NCBI GenBank assembly: GCA_963708155.1
Contig: OY970183.1
Coordinates: forward strand, 2,852,001 to 2,916,000
DNA from: Methylovirgula sp963708155
GTDB lineage: Bacteria; Pseudomonadota; Alphaproteobacteria; Rhizobiales; Beijerinckiaceae
Length of the DNA stretch: 64,000 nt
Direction of reading: 5' to 3'
The position numbers were made by a program, and so were the translations under genes. The notes beneath the pieces were generated by a model. That model was not told the origin of the DNA. It worked only from the letters and a program-made list of their open reading frames with translations, and ran no database searches. Below, one piece after another: positions 56,201 through 64,000 of the stretch; positions within the stretch are counted from its first letter, which is position 1; every line of letters begins with the position of its first letter.

Positions 56201-56810
56201 AGAGAGAGCCGCCAAAACAGCTTTGCAGGAATTCGAGCCGCCGCGCCGCAACCTCCGGCCGCGCCAGCGCGAAACACCGGTCGAGCGGGCCCTTCGGGCC
56301 GCCGGTAAGCGCAATGAGGCCGTTGCTCCGCCCTGCGAGCCGGGCAAGATGCAGATGTGGCGGGTCTCCGGGCTCCGGATCGAGCCAGGCGCTGGAGGCC
56401 AGATGCATGAGATTGCGATAACCTTCATCGTCCTTGGCCAGAAGGACGACCGTACCCCGCCCGGCTTCCGCCTCGGCCCCGCGCGGCGCAAGCTGGCCGC
56501 CATCGCCAAAATCGAGCGTCAGCGCGGCGCCGATGATCGGCTGGATGCCCTCCTTGGCGAGCTTTTCAGAAAATTCCAGCGCACCGAAAAGATTGTTGGT
56601 GTCGGTAATCGCCAGCGCCGGCATCGAGTCGGCCATTGCCAGCTTCACCAGTCTGCCAATCGAGAGCGCGCCTTCGCGCAAGGAAAAGGAGCTGTGGACA
56701 TGCAGATGGACAAAGCCGACCGCTGCCGCCACCGCATCAAGCCCGATACCCACGGGATCCAGCCCGCCCAGACTTGCGCCAGCGCCATTTTCGACAATCG
56801 GAAGGTCCAT
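53283..56810 (-). CDS. dnaE: DNA polymerase III alpha subunit DnaE
   Basis: The replicative polymerase, 1175 residues. Order: PHP domain (FVHLHVHSSFSLREGALSIG), polymerase palm with the catalytic aspartates in MPDFDIDFCQDRRDEVIRYV, GPGRGSGAGSLVAYALTITD, thumb/fingers, tandem helix-hairpin-helix region (AIKGVGEGQSAALVAARGG), and an OB-fold C-terminus (KMGIVQLSDQSGQYEAILFQ). The frame is intact over 3.5 kb. The ATG at 56808-56810 (MDLPIVENGAGA) is chosen; a frame extension to 56843 is possible. It stands alone here rather than near lolD. Confidence 0.97.
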   Translation of the reverse strand: MDLPIVENGAGASLGGLDPVGIGLDAVAAAVGFVHLHVHSSFSLREGALSIGRLVKLAMADSMPALAITDTNNLFGALEFSEKLAKEGIQPIIGAALTLDFGDGGQLAPRGAEAEAGRGTVVLLAKDDEGYRNLMHLASSAWLDPEPGDPPHLHLARLAGRSNGLIALTGGPKGPLDRCFALARPEVAARRLEFLQSCFGGSLYVELQRHGLAQERDVEPHLIDLAYRHSLPLVASNEPFFASAEDYEAHDALLCIAEGTVIGDQTRRQLTPEHRFKTRAEMGEIFADLPEALANSVEAALRCAYRPLTRKPILPRFSGANGDDEVAEAAELVRQAEAGLAARLAKRGLAPGLAEADYSARLAFELDVIVKMKFPGYFLIVADFIKYAKRNGIPVGPGRGSGAGSLVAYALTITDLDPLRFGLLFERFLNPERVSMPDFDIDFCQDRRDEVIRYVRERYGADRVAQIITFGSFLARGVMRNVGRVLEMPLGQVDKLAKLVPQNPAAPVSLKQAIESEPRLREAAEAEPRVARMLKIAETLEGLYSNASTHAAGIVIGDRPLEELVPLYRDPKSDMPATQFNMKWVEPAGLVKFDFLGLKTLTVLDKTVRLLAQRGIAIDLAEIPLDDLKTYEMLRRGEVVGVFQVESAGMRKALVEMRADRFEDLIALVALYRPGPMANIPTYCAVKLGDEPPDYIDPTLEPILKETFGVIIYQEQVMQIAQLLSGYSLGEADLLRRAMGKKIKAEMDAQRSRFVSGAVERGLTKKRADEIFDLLAKFADYGFNKSHAAAYALLAYQTAYFKANYPVEFLAASMTLDKGATDKLSEFANEARRLGIKIEPPSVNRSGVDFEVAAGTDESLSILYALSAIKGVGEGQSAALVAARGGRPFADLGDFAERISARDVNKRMLECLAAAGAFDALEADRARVAAAIEPILALAHRREDERSAGQSGLFDAERVNPLAGIKVDSWSLAERLQHEFESVGFFLSGHPLDAYGAVLQRLRVRRWSDFARAVKQGASADRLAAVVLDRQERRTRAGSKMGIVQLSDQSGQYEAILFQEGLNQYRELLEKGAAVLVALQASVEGEDVRARIIFVEPLDQAASRRQKGLRVFLRDPAPLPSIARGLAGRGDGEVSLVLMTGVGEVEVKLPGRYPANANVASSLKTIPGILNVEYV

Positions 56811-56914
56811 CAAAGCTCCGCAACGATACGATTGGCGCGGCACGTCTGCGCCGCCGCCGAACTTATCATCCGGGGCACGACCCGCGTGGCGGATCGCAAC
56901 CTCTCAACAGAATT

Positions 56915-57010
56915 TCAAGCTAGGCCGCCGCCACGCGCGATGATGGCAATGAGGGCGAGAAAGCAACTCAACGATGCCAGTTCCGCCGCATCTTCCAGAA
57001 AGGACAGCAT
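56915..57010 (-). CDS. 31-residue candidate membrane peptide
   Basis: A minus-strand frame from ATG 57008-57010 to TGA 56915-56917, just upstream of dnaE. GGAGG stands 5 bases before the ATG. The peptide is an amphipathic start (MLSFLEDAAELASL) followed by one hydrophobic segment (SCFLALIAIIARGGGLA), a single membrane span with a positive end. Ribosome site, composition and size are those of real bacterial small membrane proteins. No function can be assigned; no homologue is named. Confidence 0.5.
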   Translation of the reverse strand: MLSFLEDAAELASLSCFLALIAIIARGGGLA

Positions 57011-57290
57011 CTGCGCCTCCAAAACTCTCGTAGTGTTCTTCTTTTAATCCTGTTTTGTTCTTGAGTCAAGGTACCTAAAAAAACTTCGGTTTCTCATGAA
57101 GAGCGATCTTGCTGCGAGATCATCGGCTTGTGCGCCTAACGAGACTCCGTTCCTGTTCTATCCCGTTGTTAATTATGGGGAAATCACGAAAGTTTTAAGG
57201 AACTTTTCAGAAAGTGTCATTTTTGATGGGCATAGCTCGGCGTTGGTCATCCGGCCCGAATAGCGCCGCAGGCGATCCATTCGCTCCACG
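57011..57290. other. AT-rich gene-free stretch before the aap operon end
   Basis: About 280 bases between the small peptide and the 3' end of aapP. The first half is strikingly AT-rich for this genome (around 57040-57220, with runs of A and T), consistent with a promoter for the small peptide reading leftwards. No clear terminator hairpin for aapP was found; no coding frame is supported. Confidence 0.45.
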
Positions 57291-58028
57291 TCAGCGCAGG
57301 ATTTGGCTCAGGAACAGCTTCGTGCGCGCATGTTGCGGCGCGCCAAAAAAGGCTTCCGGCGCGTTGGTCTCGACGATTTCGCCCCCGGCCATGAAAATCA
57401 CCCGGTCGGCCACCTGGCGCGCAAAGCCCATTTCATGCGTGACGCAGAGCATGGTCGTCTTTTCCTCGACCGTCAGCGCCATGATGAGGTCGAGCACGTC
57501 TTTGACCGCCTCGGGGTCGAGAGCCGATGTCGGCTCGTCGAACAGCATGATCCTGGGGCTCATGCAGAGCGCGCGGGCAATGGCGACACGCTGCTGTTCG
57601 CCGCCCGAGAGTTGCGCCGGGTATTTGTTGGCATGATCGGAAATTTTGACGCGCGCCAGATAATGTCGGGCGAGATCTTCGGCGTCGCGCCGGTCCATCT
57701 TGCGCACCTCGATCGGCGCGAGCGTGCAATTCTGCAAGACGGTGAGATGACCGAAGAGATTGAAATGCTGGAAGACCATGCCGACATCGCGCCGCACCGC
57801 AGCAAGGGAAGCGGGTGTCAGTTCAATGCCGTCGACGGTGAGCCTGCCCTCCTGGAAACCCTCGAGTCCATTGACGCAGCGGATCAGCGTCGATTTGCCG
57901 GAGCCGGATGGGCCGCAGACAACGATGCGCTCGCCCTGCGCGACCGTCAGACTGATGTCGCGCAGCGCATGGAAGCGGCCATACCATTTGTTGAGATGCT
58001 CGATCTCGACGGCGGGCGTCTGGGTCAT
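57291..58028 (-). CDS. aapP: General L-amino acid ABC transporter ATPase AapP
   Basis: ATPase of the broad-range amino acid importer AapJQMP. 245 residues with Walker A GPSGSGKSTLIRC, Q-loop VFQHFNLFGHLTVLQN, signature LSGGEQQRVAIARAL, Walker B IMLFDEPTSALDPE and switch CVTHEMGFARQVADRV. The ATG at 58026-58028 is used. It follows aapM after an 81-base gap that contains a palindromic repeat, which may lower or stabilise expression relative to the upstream genes. Confidence 0.94.
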   Translation of the reverse strand: MTQTPAVEIEHLNKWYGRFHALRDISLTVAQGERIVVCGPSGSGKSTLIRCVNGLEGFQEGRLTVDGIELTPASLAAVRRDVGMVFQHFNLFGHLTVLQNCTLAPIEVRKMDRRDAEDLARHYLARVKISDHANKYPAQLSGGEQQRVAIARALCMSPRIMLFDEPTSALDPEAVKDVLDLIMALTVEEKTTMLCVTHEMGFARQVADRVIFMAGGEIVETNAPEAFFGAPQHARTKLFLSQILR

Positions 58029-58047
58029 CCTGTCTTTCAACCTGCTT

Positions 58048-58097
58048 AGAGCGGGATGCGGAAAGGGTTTAGCGGTTTTTCGCGCAAATCCCGCTCT
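58048..58097. repeat. Rhizobiales-type palindromic repeat inside the aap operon
   Basis: AGAGCGGGAT (58048-58057) and ATCCCGCTCT (58088-58097) are perfect 10-bp arms, with a further inner pairing between GCGGAAA and TTTTTCGC. The agagcgggat...atcccgctct form is a very common intergenic palindrome in Rhizobiales chromosomes. Here it separates aapM from aapP within the operon. Confidence 0.8.
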
Positions 58098-58109
58098 GAT
58101 CTATAGGAA

Positions 58110-59231
58110 TCAATCGCGGCCGTGGCCTGCCGCGTGCCGCCGCTCAAGCCCTTGCGCATAGCGCGACAGGCTAAAGCAGCAGACGAAATAGACGAGCGCG
58201 GCGAAAGCATAGGCCGTCGGCGTGATCGTCGGGCCGGACCAATTGGGATCGAGCCGCGCCAAATCCACGGTCCGCAGAAAATCGAAAATGCCGACGGTCG
58301 CGACGAGCGTCGTATCCTTGAAGAGGCCGATGAACGTATTGGTGATCGCCGGGATCGTCAGCCGCAGCACCTGCGGCAGAACGACGAGACGCTGGATCGC
58401 CCAGAATCGCAAGCCGAGCGCCTGCCCGGCCTCATTCTGGCCTTTGGCGATGGCCTGAAGGCCGCCGCGCACGACCTCCGCCATGTAGGCCGACGCAAAG
58501 AGCGCGACGCCGACGAGCGGCCGCACCAAGCGGTCGGGTTCGGCCCCCTCCGGCAGGAACAAAGGCAGCATGGTGTTGGCCATGAATAGCACCGCGATCA
58601 TCGGCACGCCGCGCATGAATTCGATGAAGGCGATGCACGTGAGCCGTACGGCAGCCGGCCCATTGCGTCGCCCGAGCGCGAGCAGAATGCCGAGCGGCAG
58701 CGAGACAACGATGCCGACGGCCGAAACGATCAGGGTCACAAGCATCCCGCCCCAGAGATCGCTTGTGACGCGCGGCAACCCGAGCGCCGGCCAGCCATAG
58801 AGCAGCACGAAGGCGACGATTGGATAGACAAGGAAGGCAAGCCAAACGCCGAGCCGCCGCGCCGGTGCGCGTGGGCTCAGCAGCCAGACGATCAACAGGC
58901 CGCCGATGGCGAAGACGAGATTGACCCGCCAGCGCTGATCGAGCGGATAGGAGCCGTAGATGAAATAGGGCAGCTTCTCGGCAATGAAGGGCCAGCAGGC
59001 GCCATCCGTGGCGCGGCACGTTGCGGCATCGCCATGCCAGACGGCGCCGAAGATGAAATAGCGCAGAACATTGGGAACGGCCCAAAGAGCCAGCGCCAGA
59101 GCGCCGAGGGTAAGCGCGAGCGATTTCGGCGAACCGAGGAGACTGCGCGACAAAGCCGCCATCCGCCCCTCGGCCTGTCCCGGCGGCGGCAATTGGGGCG
59201 CGGGCGCGGCGCGGACGAAAGCCTGCGTCAA
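58110..59231 (-). CDS. aapM: General L-amino acid ABC transporter permease AapM
   Basis: One of two permeases of the Aap system, 373 residues. Long N-terminal part with early membrane segments, then the HisM-type core: GMLVTLIVSAVGIVVSLPLG, FIEFMRGVPMIAVLFMAN, EVVRGGLQAIAKGQNEAGQA (EAA loop) and LPQVLRLTIPAITNTFIGLF. The start is TTG at 59229-59231, overlapping the aapQ stop, so the two are coupled. Intact frame. Confidence 0.93.
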   Translation of the reverse strand: MTQAFVRAAPAPQLPPPGQAEGRMAALSRSLLGSPKSLALTLGALALALWAVPNVLRYFIFGAVWHGDAATCRATDGACWPFIAEKLPYFIYGSYPLDQRWRVNLVFAIGGLLIVWLLSPRAPARRLGVWLAFLVYPIVAFVLLYGWPALGLPRVTSDLWGGMLVTLIVSAVGIVVSLPLGILLALGRRNGPAAVRLTCIAFIEFMRGVPMIAVLFMANTMLPLFLPEGAEPDRLVRPLVGVALFASAYMAEVVRGGLQAIAKGQNEAGQALGLRFWAIQRLVVLPQVLRLTIPAITNTFIGLFKDTTLVATVGIFDFLRTVDLARLDPNWSGPTITPTAYAFAALVYFVCCFSLSRYAQGLERRHAAGHGRD

Positions 59232-60246
59232 TGCGCGGCCCCCGCGATGCGCCGGTTGAAAAGATTCATCGCCAGTGAGCCGAGGAGCGAGACAAAGAGA
59301 TAGACGGCCATCGTGGCGGCGATGACCGGCACGGCCGCGCCGGTCTGGTTGAGCACCGTCCCCGCGAAGACCTGCACGAGGTCCGGATAGCCGATAAAGA
59401 CGGCGAGCGAGGAATTCTTGAAGAGGTTGAGATATTGGCTGGTCAACGGCGGCACGATAAGCCGCAGGGCCTGCGGCACGATGACGAATTTGCGCGATTG
59501 TGCGGCATTGAGACCGAGCGCGGTTGCCGCTTCGCCCTGCCCCTTCGGCACGCCGGCGATTCCGGCGCGGACGATCTCGGCGATGAAGGCCGCAGTATAG
59601 AGAACGAGCGAGAGCGTCAGCGCGACGAATTCCGGCGACAGCTTCATGCCGCCGCTGAAGTTGAAGCCGTGAAACACCGGCAGCGACAAGCCCGGCGGCG
59701 ATAAGGTCGGCGCCGGCATGAACAGGCCGCGATCGTTGAGAAAAATATGCCGGGAAAGGTCAGCGATGCCCGCGGTGCCGGCAAGGCTTTCAACACGCCG
59801 TTGTACCAGAACAGGATCTGCAGCAGCAGCGGCACATTGCGCAGCGCCTCGACATAGATGCCGGCGAACTTTGCGACGACGAGATTGGACGAGAGCCGCG
59901 CCGCGCCGATCGCGAAGCCGAGGAGGCTCGCGAAGACGATGCCGACCGCGCTGACAACGAGCGTGTTGATGAGCCCGACAAAAAACGCGCGCCCGTAGGT
60001 CGAGGTGAAGGAATAGGCAATCAGATGCGGGTCGATGTCGAATCCGGCGCGCTCGTTCCAGAAGCCGAAATCGGTCGGGATATGATGCGCGTGCATACGC
60101 GCGAGCGCGAGCGATGCGGCTTCGTAGACGAGAAAGCCAAGACCCAGGACGAAAGCGATTTGCACGAGCGCGCGATGCGTCACGCCGCCGCGCCGGGCCG
60201 CTTCGCTCAGCAGTCGCCACCGCGGGTCAGCGCACCGGCGGCGCAT
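59228..60246 (-). CDS. aapQ: General L-amino acid ABC transporter permease AapQ (one frame change)
   Basis: Second Aap permease. N-terminal part: DPRWRLLSEAARRGGVTHRA, YGRAFFVGLINTLVVSAVGI and EALRNVPLLLQILFWYNGVL; C-terminal part: LNDRGLFMPAPTLSPPGL, EIVRAGIAGVPKGQGEAATA (EAA loop) and VPPLTSQYLNLFKNSSLAVF. The frame changes at about 59748-59755 next to a GGG/AAAAA stretch. About 339 residues when joined. The start ATG overlaps the end of aapJ by 20 bases. The motifs are intact, so assembly error is likely. Confidence 0.9.
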
Positions 60247-61256
60247 ATTGGATGCCGCCGTGCGTCCACAGCGCGTTGATGCCGCGCTTTATGCCCAGCT
60301 TGGAATCGGCGCCGAGGTTGCGGTCGAAGATCTCGCCGTAATTGCCGACTTCCTTGATGAAGCGGTAGGCCCAATCCTTCGTCAGCCCCAGCGATTGGCC
60401 AAAATCGCCTTCGACGCCAAGCAGGCGGCGCGCGGTCGGATCGTCGGAATTTATCTTTTCGTCGACGTTCTTCGAGGTGATGCCTGCCTCTTCCGCATCG
60501 AACATGGCGAAGCCTACCCATTTGACGATGTTGAACCATTGGTCATCGCCCTGGCGCACCGCCGGGCTGAACGGTTCCTTCGAGATGATCTCCGGCAGGA
60601 TGATGTTCTGGCTGGGATTGGCGAGCTTCAAACGTTCGATATAGAGCGCCGAGGAATCGGTCGTGAAGGCATCGCAGCGGCCAGTGTCGTAGGCTTTAAG
60701 CGCTTCATCGGCTGTGGCGAAGGTGACCGATTCATATTGCATCTGATGCGAATGAAAGAAATCGGCGAGATTCAGTTCGCTGGTCGTGCCTTGCTGAACG
60801 CAGATCGAGGCGCCGGAGAGTTCGAGCGCCGAAGATATGTTCAGCTTGTTGTGAATCATGAATCCCTGACCATCGTAATAATTGATGCCGGTGAAGAGAA
60901 GGCCCTGCCCAGCTTCGCGCGAAACCGTCCAGGTCGTATTATGCGCGAGCACATCGACTTCGCCCGATTGCAGCGCGGTGAAGCGATCCTTGGCTGTCAG
61001 GGGGATGAATTTCACTTTGTTCGGATCATTGAAAATCGCCGCCGCCACGGCGCGGCAGAAATCGACGTCGAGCCCGGTCCAATTGCCATTGGAATCGGGC
61101 AGACCGAAACCGGCCAGCCCCGGATTGGAACCGCAATTGAGATATCCGCGCTGCTTGACTTGATCCAGCGTGCCGGCCGAAGCCACCCCCGCAGGCGACG
61201 ACAGCGGCGAGGCCAAGCGAAAAGAGAAAGGCCAATTTAAGCAATGCGATTTTCAT
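60227..61256 (-). CDS. aapJ: General L-amino acid ABC transporter binding protein AapJ (one frame change)
   Basis: Periplasmic receptor of the Aap system, about 342 residues. The signal peptide (MKIALLKLAFLFSLGLAAVV, ATG at 61254-61256) is in one frame and the mature protein in another (AGTLDQVKQRGYLNCGSNPG, GLDVDFCRAVAAAIFNDPNK, SICVQQGTTSELNLADFF, RLLGVEGDFGQSLGLTKDWA). Reducing the run of five C at 61186-61190 to four restores one frame through GVASAGTLDQ. First gene of aapJQMP; divergent from the metC-like gene. Confidence 0.92.
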
Positions 61257-61464
61257 TTCGTCTCTCGGCTGAAGCGGAACGGGGCGCCGCGACGGCCGCG
61301 ACTATCAGAACTTTATCGCACCGCGGTCAAGCGCCGCGACAAATTGCCAAAAGCGCAAAATTGCAGCGAATCTGCGATTTGCCGTAAAGCCTCGGGCATA
61401 ATGGCGATGATTTAGCGCCGCGGACGGAAATCCCGCCCCGGTCGCGGGCATCCAGGACAGGACG

Positions 61465-62652
61465 ATGATGAAATCGGACGAGAGCAGGCCCTTGAAGGAC
61501 CGCACAAAGCTCGTGCATGCGGGTCGTCACCCATTCGAGCAGCATGGTTTCGTCAATACGCCGGTCTATCGCGGCTCGACCGTGCTTTACCGCTCCTATG
61601 CCGATCTCGTCGCCCGCAACGCCAAATATACGTACGGCACGCATGGCACGCCGACGACTGACGCGCTGGAAACGGCATGGACCGAGATCACCGGCGCCGC
61701 CGGCACGGTACTCGCGCCGTCAGGCCTTTCCGCCGATCGCGCTGGCGCTGCTCACTGTGGTGAAGGCCGGCGATCACATCCTCGTCAGCGATTCCGTCTA
61801 TCAGCCCGACGCGCAGTTTCTGCGAGCGATTCCTGACGCGCATTGGCGTCGAAACGACTTATCTACGATCCGCTGGCTGGGCGCGGAAATCGCATCTCTC
61901 ATCCGGCCCAATACCAGCGTCATTTTTCTCGAAACGCCCGGCTCGCAGAGCATTCGAGATTCAGGACGTTCCGGCGATCGTCGCGGTCGCCGCGCGCGAA
62001 GGGCCTCTGCACCATCCTCGACAATACATGGGCGACGCCGCTGTTTTTTCAGCCGCATGGGTTCGGCGTCGATATCGTCGTCGAGGCCGGCACCAAATAT
62101 CTCTCCGGCCATGCCGATCTCCTGCTCGGCCTCGTCTCGGCCAACGCGCGCTGGTTCCCGCGTCTGCGTGCGACTTTCGATCTTTTCGCCAATTGCCCCG
62201 GCCCCGAGGATGTATTTCTGGCGCTGCGGGGATTACGCAGTCTGGAACTGCGGCTGCGCGAGGCGGAGCGTCAGGGGCTAGCGCTTGCCACCTGGCTCGC
62301 TGGACGGCCGGAGATCGCCCGCGTCTTGCATCCCGCCCTGCCCGATTGCCCCGGTCACGCGATCTGGAAGCGCGATTTCCCCGGCGCGTCGGGGCTGTTT
62401 TCGGCGTTCCTCAAGCCCACGTCCCAAAAGGCGCTTGCCGCGTTTCTCGATGGGCTGAAACTGTTCGGCATGGGCTATTCGTGGGGCGGCTATGAGAGCC
62501 TCGTGATTCCCTTCGATTGCAGTTCATACCGGTCGGCGACCAAATTCGCGCCCGAAGGGCCGGCGCTGCGCTTCTCGATCGGTCTCGAAGACCCGGACGA
62601 CCTCAAGGCCGATCTCGCGGCCGGTTTTGACCGGCTGAAGGCGGCAAGCTGA
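61465..62652 (+). CDS. metC: Cystathionine beta-lyase MetC-like (about six frame changes)
   Basis: PLP enzyme of the Cys/Met metabolism family that cleaves cystathionine to homocysteine. Start MKSDESRPLKDRTKLVHAGR at the tandem ATG (61465/61468), then YTYGTHGTPTTDALETAW, ALALLTVVKAGDHILVSDSV, SLIRPNTSVIFLETPGS, TILDNTWATPLFFQPH, VVEAGTKYLSGHADLLLG (PLP lysine) and MGYSWGGYESLVIPFD. Frame changes fall at about 61720, 61819, 61863, 61880, 61950 and 61997. After 62000 the frame is clean. With six changes in 280 bases it could be a true pseudogene, but similar errors elsewhere favour bad sequence. metC beside aap is a familiar Rhizobiales order. Confidence 0.8.
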
Positions 62653-62753
62653 CGAAATTGCGCGCCGCGCTCTAGTCAGCATCATCCGGTCATGCTCTAA
62701 ATTCGACCTTCGTAGACGACGCCCGTGCTGCCGCCGGGCTGGAGTAACCTGAA

Positions 62754-63642
62754 TTGTCCGAAGCGTATCACGGCGAAGAGGGTCCAGTTATCGCGCGCGG
62801 GCTCGCCGGCCAGGACGTTCTGCGTCTGGCGCTTCTGAGCTTTGCAGCATTGATCGCCGTCGCGCTGGCGGTGGCCTTTTTCCTCGACGCCGGACGGCAG
62901 GCGGCGGAAACGGCGGGCGCCGAGGCGCCGGCGAGTGCCGCCCCGCCCGAGCCGCCGGCGGCCGAACCTCTCGCCCTTGCCCGCGGATCGATCGAGAAAG
63001 AGATCGCCCGCGACGCTCCCGATTACGCCGTGTTTTTCGCGCGCCTGCAATCGGCCCTCCCGAGCCAGTACGACGCGATCCTCGATGATTTCGCCAAGGA
63101 ATCGCTCGACGGCAAGGATGTGCGGAACGTCGATTCCCTGCTCTCGCAGGCAGTGCGCGAGGTGCGCGTTTCGAACGGCATTCTGGCCGCCAAAGCCGAC
63201 GGGCCGGCGCTCTCCCACATTTTCGATGTCCAGCTCGCGATGATGCAGGCGCTGGCGGCAACCGACCCCAAGCTCTGCGTCGATTTTCTTTACGGCGGCG
63301 CGAGCCAGGCTTTCTTCACCTTCTCCGCCACGCATCGTCCACTCGTCGCGGACATGGCCATCGCCGGACTCGACGCGATCGTCAGCGGCCGGACCAATGG
63401 CATCCAGCGCGATCCGCCCGGCGAACTCGGATTTCAACCAGCTTTCGAGCGCGATGAAGGCGCGAGGGGTGAACGATGCCGAAGTCGCCGCGATCCTCGA
63501 CGGCAAGCAACCCAATCCGCCGATCCCCGACGCGCGCATGTGTGCTGTCGGCCAAATCTATCTCAAGACGCTTGCCAGCCTGCCCGAACAGGCGCGGATG
63601 CGCATCTATGCGCTGGCCGTATCGCTGATGGCGCGGTCGTAA
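62754..63642 (+). CDS. Hypothetical membrane-anchored protein (one frame change)
   Basis: About 296 residues when joined. Start TTG at 62754 (no ATG available). A single membrane segment (LLSFAALIAVALAVAFFLDA) follows a short cytosolic N-terminus, then an Ala/Pro-rich linker and a helical periplasmic domain (DAPDYAVFFARLQSALPSQY; LLSQAVREVRVSNGILAAKA; YGGASQAFFTFSATHRPLVA). Near 63410-63420 the frame changes; the new frame gives ANSDFNQLSSAMKARGVND and MCAVGQIYLKTLASLPEQAR to a stop at 63640-63642. Two cysteines (KLCVDF and RMCAVG) could pair. No family recognised. Confidence 0.65.
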
Positions 63643-63660
63643 TCCACGCGATCCCAAGTG

Positions 63661-63710
63661 GAGCGAAGTGCGGGAGGACCAAGTGGCTGGTCCCTGATCG
63701 CACTTCACTC
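63661..63710. repeat. Nested inverted repeat between convergent genes
   Basis: GAGCGAAGTGCG (63661-63672) pairs with CGCACTTCACTC (63699-63710, one unpaired base), and inside it GGACCA (63676-63681) pairs with TGGTCC (63688-63693). An alternative pairing GCGGGAG with CTCCCGC also exists. It lies between convergent genes and can serve as a bidirectional terminator or be a REP-like element. Confidence 0.6.
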
Positions 63711-63740
63711 CCGCTTTGACGCCTCACGGATCGATGGAGA

Positions 63741-64000
63741 TCAAGCGGCGCTGACGCGATGTGTCTCCACCTTGTAACGCGGCGCAGGCTTGGCGTTCCC
63801 GAACTGGTTTGAAAGCTCGCGGCGATCCGCTTCCCACCGTGTCCATGCGTCGCCATCGTAAAGTCCCGGAATCGTGACCAGCTCTCCAGCATCGAGTCCG
63901 GCAAGCGCCGCATCAACGCAGTCTTCTGCCGACATGGTGATCGACGCCGACTTCTGGGCTGAGTAGCCGGCAACGTCCCAGAACTCGGTCGCCGTTGAAC
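63741..64000 (-). CDS. SDR-family oxidoreductase, C-terminal part (cut by window edge)
   Basis: The final 86 codons of a gene entering from the right edge. Reading leftwards: STATEFWDVAGYSAQKSASI, then MSAEDCVDAALAGLDAGELV, TIPGLYDGDAWTRWEADRRE and APRYKVETHRVSAA. This matches the C-terminal substrate region of short-chain dehydrogenases annotated as SDR-family NAD(P)-dependent oxidoreductases (the ALAGLDAGELVTIP segment). The catalytic Tyr-x3-Lys and Rossmann fold lie outside the window. Function beyond the family cannot be told. Confidence 0.72.
   Translation of the reverse strand, partial: STATEFWDVAGYSAQKSASITMSAEDCVDAALAGLDAGELVTIPGLYDGDAWTRWEADRRELSNQFGNAKPAPRYKVETHRVSAA

Overview
The window looks like a stretch of ordinary chromosome from a GC-rich alphaproteobacterium, most likely Hyphomicrobiales (Rhizobiales) and perhaps near Beijerinckiaceae or Methylocystaceae. 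This is inferred from the gene set (ExoR-like Sel1 protein, aapJQMP, MntR, a suf operon with SufT, a single LolC/E-type permease next to proS), from an Irr-type iron box and from a Rhizobiales-style palindromic repeat. There is no prophage, integron, CRISPR array, plasmid partition locus or insertion sequence. The exact genus is not determined.

Layout. 0-6.3 kb: the start of guaB (cut by the window edge, with a terminator-like leader), an MFS exporter, rlmE, a Ppx/GppA phosphatase and a secreted pseudo-caspase. 6.4-11 kb: a nitrate/taurine-type ABC importer (fused double permease plus ATPase) and mgtE. 11-18.5 kb: a polysaccharide deacetylase, tRNA-Leu(GAG), a GST, lipB, an azoR/HxlR divergent pair, acylphosphatase, an ExoR-like regulator, mntR with a palindromic operator, and a PilZ protein. 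18.5-28 kb: lolD-lolC-proS, a LysR regulator, glmS, a GT87 glycosyltransferase and glmU (two steps of UDP-GlcNAc synthesis flank the glycosyltransferase). 28-38 kb: an FTR1 iron permease, an RhlE-type helicase, and the suf iron-sulfur operon reading on the minus strand: cysteine desulfurase, sufB, sufC, sufD, sufS, sufT, sufA, with a likely Irr box upstream. 38-44.7 kb: an alpha/beta hydrolase, a membrane histidine kinase, a Crp/Fnr regulator, a carboxymuconolactone-decarboxylase-like protein, anmK, an orphan ParA-type ATPase and tyrS. 44.7-57 kb: a YhdP/AsmA-like giant, bcp, an M23 peptidase, small secreted and hypothetical proteins, dprA, plsY, dnaE and a 31-residue membrane peptide. 57-64 kb: the aapP-M-Q-J amino-acid importer, a divergent metC-like gene, a membrane-anchored hypothetical protein and the C-terminus of an SDR oxidoreductase.

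A technical theme dominates. At least sixteen genes, several of them normally essential (tyrS, lolC, sufBCD), are interrupted by single-base frame changes, often in short homopolymers. These cluster at 8-10, 20, 30.6-38.7, 42.4-43.8 and 59.7-63.4 kb, while the intervals between are clean. The likeliest explanation is uncorrected indels in the assembly, so these genes are annotated across the frame changes rather than as pseudogenes. I did not find a clear undescribed multi-gene system. The most interesting leads are the pseudo-caspase lacking both catalytic residues, the guaB leader hairpin, the Irr and MntR operator candidates, the redox-type azoR/HxlR pair, and two tiny ORFs.
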